64,000 nucleotides of DNA from Parasphaerochaeta coccoides DSM 17374 (lineage in GTDB: Bacteria > Spirochaetota > Spirochaetia > Sphaerochaetales > Sphaerochaetaceae): NCBI RefSeq assembly GCF_000208385.1, contig NC_015436.1, forward strand, positions 682,001 to 746,000. Reading direction: 5' to 3'. Under the pieces are notes generated by a model. It was not told the origin of the DNA. It worked only from the letters and a program-made list of their open reading frames with translations, and searched no databases. The position numbers and the translations under genes were made by a program. Below are positions 35,326 through 43,657 of the stretch, one piece after another (within the stretch, counting starts at the first letter, position 1; the number at the start of each line of letters is the position of its first letter).

Positions 35326-35772
35326 TCATCTCTTAAGTACGATTAAGCTATCTCCCCGGCGCAATGCCACGGATTCCTCTATTTTCTCCATAGTATGGAA
35401 AATTCCTGTATTTATTCCAGGGCATTCCCTTCCCTCTTGTTTCCACGTATCTACAGTCGCTACGATGGAATCCCAGAAAGGATACGTCCTGCATTGTACC
35501 GGACGAACTGGATATACGGAACAGCCATTTTCCATAAGAAAAATACAATCAAAGTTTTTCTTTTCCCGAAGGCTCACCCTGTAATATGTACCCGTATCGA
35601 CTTTTCGGCAATAGTCGGAGAGAAAAGTTTCTTTGGAAACGCCAAGGAAGGAAGATATGTCGCTTACATCGTCATCAGAAAGGAAAACATATCCCGGACT
35701 GCCTCCGCCACAGCAATGGCCGCATCCTATGCAGGAAAAATGGAGTCCCGAAGAATAGAAAGATTCCGCCAT
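35326..35772 (-). CDS. YkgJ family Cys-cluster protein
   Basis: 148 aa. Begins with a CIGCGHCCGGG cluster (CxxCxxCC), the hallmark of the YkgJ/UPF0153 family thought to bind zinc or an iron-sulfur centre, followed by the family pattern C.FL..NGC.VY..RP.QCRTYPFW. The function of the family is not established. AGGA lies upstream of the ATG. Downstream of tRNA-Tyr and upstream of dnaG on the same strand. Confidence 0.85.
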   Translation of the reverse strand: MAESFYSSGLHFSCIGCGHCCGGGSPGYVFLSDDDVSDISSFLGVSKETFLSDYCRKVDTGTYYRVSLREKKNFDCIFLMENGCSVYPVRPVQCRTYPFWDSIVATVDTWKQEGRECPGINTGIFHTMEKIEESVALRRGDSLIVLKR

Positions 35773-35839
35773 GCTGGCTCCTCGGTAACAATACTTAAGA
35801 GAAAAAAAGCCTTCCTCTTATGAAGAAGGCTGTCCGGTT

Positions 35840-35920
35840 GGAGAGAGAAGGATTCGAACCTTCGAAGGCGGAGCCAACAGATTTACAGTCTGCCCCCTTT
35901 GACCGCTCGGGAACCTCTCC
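35840..35920 (-). tRNA. tRNA-Tyr (anticodon GUA)
   Basis: Minus-strand cloverleaf: acceptor GGAGAGG/TCTCTCC, anticodon arm CAGA-CTGTAAA-TCTG, a long variable arm typical of class II tRNA-Tyr, and T arm GAAGG-TTCGAAT-CCTTC. No CCA is encoded. Preceded by its own promoter. Confidence 0.95.
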
Positions 35921-35966
35921 GTTCACGTAAGACTTGCAAAGCTAACAAATCTTGTAAAGCATAGTG

Positions 35967-35995
35967 ACTGTACCTGTTTTGTTTTTTTCTGTCAA
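35967..35995 (-). promoter_or_regulatory. Promoter of tRNA-Tyr
   Basis: Minus strand: perfect TTGACA (35995-35990), 17-bp A-rich spacer, TACAGT (35972-35967), placed about 45 bp before the mature tRNA 5' end. Confidence 0.6.
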
Positions 35996-36150
35996 CACCG
36001 AAAAAATGCGAATCCATTATAATCTACCAAACCATCCAAAATGATTCTTTTTGTTTCCCGCTGACATTTCCTGCCAATGTCTTCTAGTGGGAAAGACTAT
36101 CCTTGTCGGAGCGGTCGGCAAAGGTGTATCATCTCTAATACGGAGAAACA

Positions 36151-37386
36151 ATGTCCACTACAATACAGACAGCATACGCACGGTTGGTCACCGATGGGCT
36201 CCTATCGCTCCAGCCAGGAGAAATCCTATCAATCAATTCACCGGAGAGTGGGTTGTATCTTGCCCGGCTCATCGCCCGTCTTGCAACGCAGAAAACCGGA
36301 CAGAAAGCATACATAGTCATGACAAGTTCAGGTAGGCATATGGAGACCTTGACGATTCTTCCTGAAGGCAGTGTCGAAGCATTCCTTCCTCCGGAAACAG
36401 GAATGGCGATGCTCACATTGTTCGATGCAGGAGAATTGATCGGAGAAGCCATGGATTTGCGGAAAGTAAAGGATGCCGATGTTGTTTTTCTCCAGAGAAC
36501 AGGCATGCTTTCAGATCCTCCATTCTTTGACAGAAAGATTGGCGTACCTTGGTCGGTCATCCCCTATCCCAGTCAGGACTGGGCATCACGATTGTGGCAG
36601 GATGAAAAAGATACTGATGCCCTGTGGCTCATGCTCTCATCACTCTGCTCGCTTGATTCAGATAACTTCATTTCGGATTTTTCCAGCATAGTTGGTCTTG
36701 CACGCCACAGAAGCAAATATTTGTCCAACTTGGGGCCGCTTTCCTTGAGCATCGAGGGAGAAGGTACTTCACTGCGTGTCAGGACAGCCCTTGAAAGCCA
36801 TTGGGAAGGCGGTTATCAACTCTTGGAAAATGGACGCCAGTTTGTCAGCGGAATCATGGAAAACAGGAGTACCACCGCCTTGGATAAATTTTCCGCAGAC
36901 GGCGTAATGAGAGCAAGCAAGCCATTCTCCTTGTTCGGGGGTACCGTCTCAGGAGCCGTCTTCTCATTCAAAAACGGTACGCTTTCCACATGGGCCGCCG
37001 ATGAAGGTGAAGACCTGCTTGGAGCATTCCTTGAACTGGATGCCGATGCTCCGCTTGTCGGTTCCTTCTCCTTGGTCGATGCTGGCTCCCGGAATGATGT
37101 CGTCCAGCAAACATACGCCCTGCCCCTTCTTGAGCGTCTGAGGACGACAACCCTTGGATTTGGCGGTTGTCCGGTTGACTGTGTGGACGGTGGTAAGAAA
37201 GAAGGTGATGCGATTACCACAGGGCATGTCCAGTATAACATGTCGGTCGCACGGGCTGATTGCCCCATCGGTACCAGAAAAATGACCATCACGGCAACAG
37301 CAGAAGATGGAAAAAAGTTTGTCATAATGAAAGAGGGACAGTTTAATGATCTTCTTCTGGAAGAAAAGAAACGTCCTGGGAGGTAA
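36151..37386 (+). CDS. M29 aminopeptidase-like protein lacking most metal ligands
   Basis: 411 aa; GGAGA 4 nt before the ATG. It matches the next gene over its whole length: SLQPGEILSIN, LGPLSLSIEG, FSFKNG, SLVDAGS and a final TAEDGKKFVIMKEGQF corresponding to TRAGKEVPVIKKGHF. At the positions of the two-metal site the ligands differ: the first Glu is Asp (D250), the second Glu is Ser (S305), the ENASCH His segment is replaced by RTTTLG, and the HTDFMIG motif reads RADCPIG. I infer a catalytically altered or inactive paralogue, possibly a partner of its neighbour, since M29 enzymes are dimers. The two genes are 2 bp apart. Confidence 0.75.
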   Translation: MSTTIQTAYARLVTDGLLSLQPGEILSINSPESGLYLARLIARLATQKTGQKAYIVMTSSGRHMETLTILPEGSVEAFLPPETGMAMLTLFDAGELIGEAMDLRKVKDADVVFLQRTGMLSDPPFFDRKIGVPWSVIPYPSQDWASRLWQDEKDTDALWLMLSSLCSLDSDNFISDFSSIVGLARHRSKYLSNLGPLSLSIEGEGTSLRVRTALESHWEGGYQLLENGRQFVSGIMENRSTTALDKFSADGVMRASKPFSLFGGTVSGAVFSFKNGTLSTWAADEGEDLLGAFLELDADAPLVGSFSLVDAGSRNDVVQQTYALPLLERLRTTTLGFGGCPVDCVDGGKKEGDAITTGHVQYNMSVARADCPIGTRKMTITATAEDGKKFVIMKEGQFNDLLLEEKKRPGR

Positions 37387-37388
37387 AC

Positions 37389-38615
37389 GTGTACGAAGGA
37401 AAAATCGACCGCTATGCCAGGCTTGTACTGCGCAAAGGCATCAACCTGAAGAAAGGACAGAACCTGTTCATCAAGACAGGGCCGGGGACATACTATTTTG
37501 CCCGTTCCCTTGCAAAGTGCGCATATGAACTTGGCGCCGGACTTGTAGAATTTCTCCTTGAGGATTTGGACATCCTTTCCTCCAGACTTTCCGCGCAGGA
37601 TGACGCCGAGGTTCAGAAGTATCTTCCGTGGCAGTCCGGTATCAATGAAAGCGTAATAAAAGATGAGTGGGCGTACATTGCCATCAAGACGACCGAGGAT
37701 AGTCTTGACCACGGGCCTCTCGACCCGGACAAGTATGCTTTATTTTCCAAGGCAACACGCAGGGTCAATACTGACGTCCAGAGACTCCGTATGACGCATC
37801 AACTACCATGGTGTGTCGTATGCGTGCCAGGCCCTCGATGGGCAAAGCAGATATTCGGTTCGGATGATCCGACCATCGACCATCTGTGGCAGGTCATTGC
37901 GCCGATAGTCATGATCGACAAGTCCGATCCAGAAGACGCATGGGATCAAAAGGACATCTTTCTGAAAAAACGCATCGCCATTCTCAATGAGATGGAAGTA
38001 GACAGTCTCCATTTTTCCAGTCCTGTCACGGACTTGGTCATTGGATTCAATGAAAAACATCGCTGGCTGGGAGGAAGCAGCATGCTGTCCGACGGCCGTC
38101 CCTTCTTCCCCAACATACCGACCGAGGAAATCTTCACTGTCCCCGACATGACACGGGCAGAAGGGTATGTGACCAGCACGCGACCGGTCACGGTAATGGA
38201 TACTCCTACCGAGGAAGTCCGTTTTGTCTTCAAGAATGGGCGCGTAGTTGATTTTAACGCTCGCAAGGGAGCAGAAGTCATCAGAAAGCATTTGGAAGTG
38301 GATGAGGGATCCAGTCGGTTAGGCGAATGCGCTCTTGTCGATGAATCCAACCCTATTGCTGCCAGCGGACTTATATTTCATTCAATTCTCTATGATGAAA
38401 ACGCTTCATGTCATATTGCATTGGGAGCTGGTTATCCTGACTGCCTTGAAGGTGGCAGAAGCCTTGTCACGGACAAGGAGCTTCATGAGCATGGTTGCAA
38501 CACCAGTCTGATGCATACGGATTTCATGATTGGATCAAAAGAAACTGATGTCACGGCCATAACCAGGGCAGGAAAAGAAGTACCTGTAATAAAAAAAGGA
38601 CATTTCGTTATCTAG
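37389..38615 (+). CDS. M29 family (thermophilic-type) aminopeptidase
   Basis: 408 aa from a GTG with GGAGG 5 nt upstream. Broad-specificity metallo-aminopeptidase of the AmpS/PepS/AmpII type that works on peptides in the cytosol. The expected metal ligands are all visible: Glu in RAEGYV (E258), Glu in LGECAL (E313), His in ENASCHIALG (H342), and His and Asp in MHTDFMIGS (H376, D378). Directly follows the degenerate paralogue and is certainly co-transcribed with it; coaX lies convergent downstream. Confidence 0.9.
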   Translation: MYEGKIDRYARLVLRKGINLKKGQNLFIKTGPGTYYFARSLAKCAYELGAGLVEFLLEDLDILSSRLSAQDDAEVQKYLPWQSGINESVIKDEWAYIAIKTTEDSLDHGPLDPDKYALFSKATRRVNTDVQRLRMTHQLPWCVVCVPGPRWAKQIFGSDDPTIDHLWQVIAPIVMIDKSDPEDAWDQKDIFLKKRIAILNEMEVDSLHFSSPVTDLVIGFNEKHRWLGGSSMLSDGRPFFPNIPTEEIFTVPDMTRAEGYVTSTRPVTVMDTPTEEVRFVFKNGRVVDFNARKGAEVIRKHLEVDEGSSRLGECALVDESNPIAASGLIFHSILYDENASCHIALGAGYPDCLEGGRSLVTDKELHEHGCNTSLMHTDFMIGSKETDVTAITRAGKEVPVIKKGHFVI

Positions 38616-38634
38616 GGTACCAGACTCCAGGACA

Positions 38635-39408
38635 TCAGGTGGTTTCCCGGTTCATCTCACTGATGAGCCGGAGACCATCTAAAGTGTGATTCGGAGCAAG
38701 GACATCAATGCGGGGTATTTCTGAAGCAATCGTTGACGAAAGTCCACCCGTTGCAATGACTGCAATTTTTTTTCCTAGCTCTTTTTCTGTTCGCTCAATC
38801 ATGCCGTCAATCATTTCAATGTAACCCAGCATGATGCCTGCGCGGATGGAATCAACCGTATTGCGTCCAAGGACGCTTGTCGGAATCTTAAGCTCTACTT
38901 GTGGCAGCTGTGCTGTATTGCCGAACAATGCGTTGACCGCCGTGACAAGACCAGGCAGGATGGCGACTCCCAGTACTCTCCCCTTTTCATCGACCGTGGA
39001 AAAGGTCATGGCCGTTCCGCAGTCAAGGGTCATCGCTACGCGATCAGGAAACATCTGATGCGCGGCGGCCAGATTGCACATGATGTCCTGTCCTATTTCC
39101 GACGGTACGGTGGACATGTCAAGGCCGGTCTTCACCTGCATTGAAAGCATCAACGGAGAAATGGAAAAAATCCTTTGGATATCCTTCTGTATCGCACGGG
39201 TCAGGTTGGGGACGACCGAACTGATTGCCGCATGTCTTACGGCAGTCCTGTCGAATCCTGAATTTTCCCAGAGGGTTTCCATGATGACAAGGTATTCATC
39301 CGAAGTCTTCTTCGTATCAGTATGGATGCGCCATGTCCTGCCCCATTGCTTTCCATCATGGAAGGACATGACTATGTTTGTGTTTCCTATATCCACGGCA
39401 AGGAACAT
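38635..39408 (-). CDS. coaX: Type III pantothenate kinase
   Basis: 257 aa. First step of coenzyme A synthesis, the acetyl-CoA-insensitive and K+-dependent form. Motifs: N-terminal VDIGNTNIVMSF phosphate loop, LTLDCGTAMTFSTVD, and GGLSSTIA near the C-terminus. AGGAGG precedes the ATG and lies immediately after the ABC-F stop codon, so the two form an operon. Confidence 0.95.
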   Translation of the reverse strand: MFLAVDIGNTNIVMSFHDGKQWGRTWRIHTDTKKTSDEYLVIMETLWENSGFDRTAVRHAAISSVVPNLTRAIQKDIQRIFSISPLMLSMQVKTGLDMSTVPSEIGQDIMCNLAAAHQMFPDRVAMTLDCGTAMTFSTVDEKGRVLGVAILPGLVTAVNALFGNTAQLPQVELKIPTSVLGRNTVDSIRAGIMLGYIEMIDGMIERTEKELGKKIAVIATGGLSSTIASEIPRIDVLAPNHTLDGLRLISEMNRETT

Positions 39409-39418
39409 ATGTGCCCTC

Positions 39419-41056
39419 CTAGAGCGAAAGCTCAGGCTTCATTCCCCCATACATTTTTTCCCGCAAAGCACGGATGGAGGCATCACGCATATAATCATCA
39501 AATCCCATCCTCCGGTCAATGATACCGTTGGGAGTGAACTCGATGAGGCGGTTTGCAATTGAATCGACGAACTGATGGTCGTGACTATTGAAAAGCAAGA
39601 CTCCAGGGAAATCAATCAAACCATTATTCAATGCCGTGATTGCCTCCAGGTCAAGATGGCTTGTCGGTTCATCAAGGATGATTGCATTGCCTTGTTCAAG
39701 CATAATCTTTGACAAGACGCAGCGGACTTTTTCTCCTCCTGACAGAACGAGACAACTTTTCAGAGCTTCATCTCCGGAGAACAACATGCGACCAAGGAAT
39801 GAACGAATGTACGTTTCATCTTTGTCCTCAGAATACTGAGACAGCCAGTCAGTTATGTTCATGTCATCCTGGAAAAGATGCGTGTTATCTTTCGGGAAAT
39901 AAGAAACAGATGTCGTCACGCCCCAGTTATATTCGCCGGAATCAGGCTTCATCTCTCCCGTAAGTATCTGAAACAATGTGGTCTTGGCATAATGATTCGG
40001 ACCGACAAAAGCTATCTTGTCTCCATTATTGAGAGAAAGCGTGAAATGGGAAAGAATTTCCTCTCCATCCACTGATTTCGTGAGATCCTTGATTTCCAGA
40101 ACCGTGCGGCCTATTTCACGTAAAGGCTTGAAACCGACATACGGGAACCTTCGGGAGGAGGGACGGATATCATCGACCGTCAACTTGTCAATGAGTTTCT
40201 TGCGGCTGGTCGCCTGTCGAGCCTTTGCGACATTACTGGAAAAGCGTTGGATGAATTCCTTGAGTTCGGAAATCTTCTCCTCCCTACGTTTCTTGTCATC
40301 CTTTTGCTGTTTTGCCGCAATCTGGCTGGCCATGTACCAGAAGTCATAGTTGCCGACGCTAAGCTGTATCTTGCCAAAATCAATGTCCGCGATATGTGTA
40401 CAGACTGAATTGAGGAAGTGTCTGTCATGTGATACGACAATGACGGTATTGTTGAAATTCTCCAGGAAGTTCTCCAGCCAATGGACGGAATCGAGGTCCA
40501 GATGGTTCGTCGGTTCGTCCAGCAACAGGATGTCAGGCGTACCGAACAAAGCCTGGGCAAGCAGGACGCGGACTTTCAAGTTGTCTTCCACTTCGGACAT
40601 CTTCCGTTCATGCAGCTTGACATCAATACCGAGACCAGACAGCAGTTGTCCGGCTTCAGCCTCTGCTTCCCAACCACCCAGCTCGGCAAAGTCACCTTCC
40701 AAAGTAGCGGCTCGCAGCCCATCTTCCTCAGAAAAGTTTTCCTTCGCATAGATTTCATCACGTTCCTTCATGATGCTATATAATTGTTTATGCCCCATGA
40801 TGACTGTCTCGATGACAGAAAAATCATTGAAGGCAAAATGATCCTGACGAAGGACGGCAAGCCTTTCCCCTGGCGTAATGATGATTTCTCCCGTATCCGG
40901 TTCAATTTCTCCAGACATGATTTTCAAGAAAGTCGATTTCCCCGCGCCGTTGGCTCCGATGACTCCGTAACAATTTCCAGGTGTGAACTTAATGTTCACA
41001 TCCTTGAACAAGACTTGGGTTCCATATGAGAGGGATATGTTGGAAGCAGTAATCAC
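39419..41056 (-). CDS. ABC-F family ATPase (YbiT/EttA-like)
   Basis: 545 aa from a GTG with GAGGAG 7 nt upstream. Two ABC domains in one chain without membrane segments, joined by a charged linker (about residues 240-300), as in ABC-F proteins that act on the ribosome. First P-loop GANGAGKST, signatures LSGG-like and VLSGGEKVR, Walker B LLLDEPTNHLDLD and IILDEPTSHLDLE. The second P-loop reads GPNHYAKTT, with Ala where Gly normally precedes Lys; this variation is known in the YbiT-like subgroup as I remember it. Exact role not assignable. Downstream: coaX. Confidence 0.88.
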   Translation of the reverse strand: MITASNISLSYGTQVLFKDVNIKFTPGNCYGVIGANGAGKSTFLKIMSGEIEPDTGEIIITPGERLAVLRQDHFAFNDFSVIETVIMGHKQLYSIMKERDEIYAKENFSEEDGLRAATLEGDFAELGGWEAEAEAGQLLSGLGIDVKLHERKMSEVEDNLKVRVLLAQALFGTPDILLLDEPTNHLDLDSVHWLENFLENFNNTVIVVSHDRHFLNSVCTHIADIDFGKIQLSVGNYDFWYMASQIAAKQQKDDKKRREEKISELKEFIQRFSSNVAKARQATSRKKLIDKLTVDDIRPSSRRFPYVGFKPLREIGRTVLEIKDLTKSVDGEEILSHFTLSLNNGDKIAFVGPNHYAKTTLFQILTGEMKPDSGEYNWGVTTSVSYFPKDNTHLFQDDMNITDWLSQYSEDKDETYIRSFLGRMLFSGDEALKSCLVLSGGEKVRCVLSKIMLEQGNAIILDEPTSHLDLEAITALNNGLIDFPGVLLFNSHDHQFVDSIANRLIEFTPNGIIDRRMGFDDYMRDASIRALREKMYGGMKPELSL

Positions 41057-41084
41057 AGAATTTCTCCTCGTGCGCTAGTATCGC

Positions 41085-41112
41085 AAAAAAAAGGCAGCCC
41101 CTGCAAGGCTGC
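41085..41112 (-). terminator. Terminator after the tRNA-Gln/tRNA-Glu unit
   Basis: Minus strand: GCAGCC (41112-41107), short loop, GGCTGC (41099-41094), then eight T (41092-41085). It separates the tRNAs from the ABC-F gene. Confidence 0.85.
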
Positions 41113-41123
41113 GCTTCGGTTTT

Positions 41124-41195
41124 TAGTCCCTAGGGGAATCGAACCCCTATTTAGAGACTGAGAATCTCCCGTCCTAACCGTTAGACGAAGGGACC
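41124..41195 (-). tRNA. tRNA-Glu (anticodon CUC)
   Basis: Minus strand: acceptor GGTCCCT/AGGGACT, anticodon arm GGAGA-TTCTCAG-TCTCT with anticodon CTC, T arm GGGG-TTCGATT-CCCC. No CCA encoded. Anticodon CUC is the minor glutamate isoacceptor reading GAG. Confidence 0.93.
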
Positions 41196-41205
41196 ACGAC
41201 AGCGA

Positions 41206-41276
41206 CTGGGATGGAGGGACTCGAACCCCCAAAGGCAGAACCAGAATCTGCAGTGTTACCATTACACTACATCCCA
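41206..41276 (-). tRNA. tRNA-Gln (anticodon CUG)
   Basis: Minus strand: acceptor TGGGATG/CATCCCA, anticodon arm GCAGA-TTCTGGT-TCTGC giving CTG, T arm GGGGG-TTCGAGT-CCCTC with one mismatch. Ten bp upstream of tRNA-Glu, same transcript. Confidence 0.93.
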
Positions 41277-41293
41277 ATGCAAAATCCTGCTTG

Positions 41294-41322
41294 AGGATAA
41301 CGAAAGCATGCGGATTTGTCAA
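41294..41322 (-). promoter_or_regulatory. Promoter of the tRNA-Gln/tRNA-Glu unit
   Basis: Minus strand: perfect TTGACA (41322-41317), 17-bp spacer, TATCCT (41299-41294), about 18 bp before the tRNA-Gln 5' end. Confidence 0.65.
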
Positions 41323-41380
41323 GTGTGTCAAAAAACGCCAAAGAAACGCCAGAAGAACGCCACAGGAGAATGCATCCCCT

Positions 41381-41911
41381 TCACTCGTTATAGTATTCTT
41401 GAAGGACTGTGATGGAATAGCCTTTCAGTACATCATGGTAGTTAAGGAACGGCAGGCCGATTACACCGAAGATGTCTGCGACCGATGCCCCTGCTTCCTC
41501 GATAAGTTCTACAGCCGCTTTGAGGGTTCCCCCTGTCGCAATCAAATCGTCCAGCACCAGGACCTTCTGCCCCGGCAGGATATCGGATGCCTGTATTTCA
41601 ATGGTTGCCCTGCCGTATTCAAGTGAATATTCCTTTTTCATGATTCTGCCGGGCAATTTCCCAGCTTTCCGTACCAGAACAAGAGGTATGCCCATCCTGT
41701 ATGCAAAAGGCGCGGCGAACACGAACCCCCTGGCCTCTATGCAGGCTATTGAATCTATATTCCTGTCTGCGTAAATCTCACACATGCGGTCGATGCACCA
41801 GGCAAAGGCTTCGGGATTAGTCAGGATTCCGGTTATGTCATAGAACAGGATGCCCTTATGGGGGAAATCAGGAATTTTCCTGATAGCAGAATCTAAATCA
41901 AAAGATTTCAT
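41381..41911 (-). CDS. apt: Adenine phosphoribosyltransferase
   Basis: 176 aa. Salvages adenine to AMP using PRPP. PRPP motif VLVLDDLIATGGTL near residues 120-133, N-terminal KIPDFPHKGILFYDI segment and EARGFVFAAPFAY are all typical. GGAGG is 10 nt before the ATG. Follows tsaD on the same strand after 26 bp. Confidence 0.96.
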   Translation of the reverse strand: MKSFDLDSAIRKIPDFPHKGILFYDITGILTNPEAFAWCIDRMCEIYADRNIDSIACIEARGFVFAAPFAYRMGIPLVLVRKAGKLPGRIMKKEYSLEYGRATIEIQASDILPGQKVLVLDDLIATGGTLKAAVELIEEAGASVADIFGVIGLPFLNYHDVLKGYSITVLQEYYNE

Positions 41912-41937
41912 TTTTCGTGTACCTCCGCAAGTGTCCG

Positions 41938-42951
41938 TCAGTTTTTCTTGAATGCCGTTACCCTGGGAGAAGCACCGATGTCAAATCCGGAGGCTCTACC
42001 GTCTCTAAGATATTCATATGCGAGTCCTGCTACCATGGCGGCGTTATCTGTACAGAGTTTCATTGAAGGAAATGCGACGGTCAAGCCATTTTTTTCCAAA
42101 GCGGACAGTTCGCTCCTCAACAAAGAATTGGCAGCCACGCCGCCACCTGCGGCCAGACGGGTGAGTCCGGTATCTTCCAAGGCTTTCATCACACGTTTCA
42201 TCAATATCCCTACCGCAGAGCGTTGGAAGCTAGCAGCCAGGTTTTCCGGTGTTTGTACGCTTGTTCCGTTCCAGAATTTTTCCTTCTGGTTGATTACTGC
42301 TGTCTTTAGACCGCTATAGCTTACATCATACGGATGTTCTGTACGATCCAAGGAAGGGCCAGGGAAAAGATATGCATGGGAATCGCCGTTCTTGGCAAGC
42401 CTATCGATGATAACGCCTCCGGGATATCCTAAGTCATAGTGTTTAGCAACCTTGTCGAAGGCTTCGCCGATGGCATCATCAATTGTTGTGCCAAGCACTT
42501 CTATCTCATCATATCCCAGCACCTTACAGATGACCGTGTGTCCACCTGATACAAGGATGCCCATGTACGGATATTCCAAAGGATGCTCCATCTGGGATGC
42601 ATAGAGATGGGCGCGGATATGGTCAATTCCAATGAACGGAATACCACGTGACGCGGCTAATCCTTTTGCAAAATTCAATCCGACCAGGAGTGCTCCGAGC
42701 AATCCTGGCCTATTAGTCACTGCAATTGCATCAATATCATCGACCTTCATATCTGCACCGGCAATGGCTGCTGAAACGACCTGCCCTATCCATTCTGTAT
42801 GAAGACGGCTTGCCAATTCCGGAACGACACCGAGATAGGGTTTGTGCAGTTCAATTTGTGTCGCAATAATATTGCTCAATATTTCTGTCCCATCACGCAC
42901 TACTGCGGCGGAACATTCATCACATGAGGTTTCAATTCCCAGTATTGTCAT
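41938..42951 (-). CDS. tsaD: tRNA N6-adenosine threonylcarbamoyltransferase TsaD
   Basis: 337 aa. Transfers the threonylcarbamoyl group to A37 of ANN-decoding tRNAs. Begins ILGIETSCDECSAAVV; metal-binding His pair in GIDHIRAHLYA; SGGHT and GYPGG motifs; RLAAGGGVAANS near the C-terminus and CTDNAAMVAGL. The tRNA-Thr at 43463-43533 would be a substrate. Ribosome binding is weak (GAAAGAG). A small unknown gene lies 22 bp upstream. Confidence 0.96.
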   Translation of the reverse strand: MTILGIETSCDECSAAVVRDGTEILSNIIATQIELHKPYLGVVPELASRLHTEWIGQVVSAAIAGADMKVDDIDAIAVTNRPGLLGALLVGLNFAKGLAASRGIPFIGIDHIRAHLYASQMEHPLEYPYMGILVSGGHTVICKVLGYDEIEVLGTTIDDAIGEAFDKVAKHYDLGYPGGVIIDRLAKNGDSHAYLFPGPSLDRTEHPYDVSYSGLKTAVINQKEKFWNGTSVQTPENLAASFQRSAVGILMKRVMKALEDTGLTRLAAGGGVAANSLLRSELSALEKNGLTVAFPSMKLCTDNAAMVAGLAYEYLRDGRASGFDIGASPRVTAFKKN

Positions 42952-42973
42952 TCTCTTTCATCTGGTACTGGAA

Positions 42974-43225
42974 TCAGTCTTCCAGTTCGTCTCCTTCGTC
43001 CATAACGCTGGAATCATCGGAAAAAAACATGAAGTTAATCCATTCGTCGTTCTGTGCAGCATGTGAAAGGACATACGGAAACGCATCTATCATGAATTGG
43101 GCGACTTCCGGTGCCCAGCATACTCCGGCCTTGGGAGACTGTTTGTTGGGGCGTATCCGTATTTCGACCATGCACTCATTGGAAATCATCCGTGAGGTTT
43201 GTAATGAAGCGGGTTTCTTGTCCAT
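42974..43225 (-). CDS. Small hypothetical protein upstream of tsaD
   Basis: 83 aa with a very good ribosome binding site (GGAGGTG 6-7 nt before the ATG). Composition is mixed, with an acidic C-terminus (SSVMDEGDELED), no signal peptide and no membrane segment; a short VEIRIRPNKQSPKAG stretch may be a beta-strand/loop. I do not recognise it. Position directly before tsaD suggests co-transcription with tsaD and apt. Confidence 0.6.
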   Translation of the reverse strand: MDKKPASLQTSRMISNECMVEIRIRPNKQSPKAGVCWAPEVAQFMIDAFPYVLSHAAQNDEWINFMFFSDDSSVMDEGDELED

Positions 43226-43418
43226 GCCGGCACCTCCAATCAGGTTCTTTCCTGGATGATTCTCGTCCTGACTGTTAGGTTATCCGGTTAAGGGTGCTTG
43301 GTCAAGGCAACTTATCAAACTCCCAAAGAAGTCCCAGAGAGCTCTTACATTCACGGACAACATTCCCAAAAAGATAGTTTTGGATACCTTTTTGGCTGCC
43401 TATAGTCTAAAATGAAAA

Positions 43419-43449
43419 ATGCAACCCTATATATTATATAAAGTTGCAT
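43419..43449 (-). terminator. Terminator after tRNA-Thr
   Basis: ATGCAAC (43449-43443 on the minus strand) pairs with GTTGCAT (43425-43419), followed by TTTTCATTTT. It lies 13 bp beyond the tRNA-Thr 3' end. Confidence 0.7.
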
Positions 43450-43462
43450 CTTAAAAAATAAA

Positions 43463-43533
43463 GCCAAAACTGGGATTCGAACCCAGGACCTGCTCATTAC
43501 GAGTGAGCTGCTCTACCCCTGAGCCATTTTGGC
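43463..43533 (-). tRNA. tRNA-Thr (anticodon CGU)
   Basis: Minus strand: acceptor GCCAAAA/TTTTGGC, D arm GCTC/GAGC, anticodon arm GCTCA-CTCGTAA-TGAGC giving CGT, T arm CTGGG-TTCGAAT-CCCAG. No CCA encoded; no discriminator oddity seen. Confidence 0.95.
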
Positions 43534-43555
43534 AGACTTCATGTATCGCGTGGGT

Positions 43556-43584
43556 AAAATAACCGTTTTACCCAAAAAAGACAA
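43556..43584 (-). promoter_or_regulatory. Promoter of tRNA-Thr overlapped by an inverted repeat
   Basis: Minus strand: TTGTCT (43584-43579), 17-bp spacer, TATTTT (43561-43556). A perfect dyad GGGTAAAA-N6-TTTTACCC (43552-43573) covers the spacer and -10, and could be an operator or a second terminator for ppdK. Confidence 0.45.
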
Positions 43585-43617
43585 GGACTTGATATCATAT
43601 TCCGGAGGATATGGGAA

Positions 43618-43640
43618 GACCGCCGGAATTTCCGGCGGTC
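43618..43640 (-). terminator. Strong hairpin after ppdK
   Basis: A 23-nt element, GACCGCCGGAA-T-TTCCGGCGGTC on the plus strand, with 11-bp perfect GC-rich arms, 18 bp after the ppdK stop. No T-run follows, so it may act as a 3' mRNA end stabiliser or a non-canonical terminator. Confidence 0.55.
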
Positions 43641-43657
43641 CGTATCATTGGCAGGAC

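Noticed and set aside
40000-40035. Broken second P-loop (GPNHYAKTT) in the ABC-F protein as evidence of inactivation
   Set aside because: From memory, an Ala before the Lys is found in the YbiT-like ABC-F subgroup, and the matching Walker B and signature motifs are intact.
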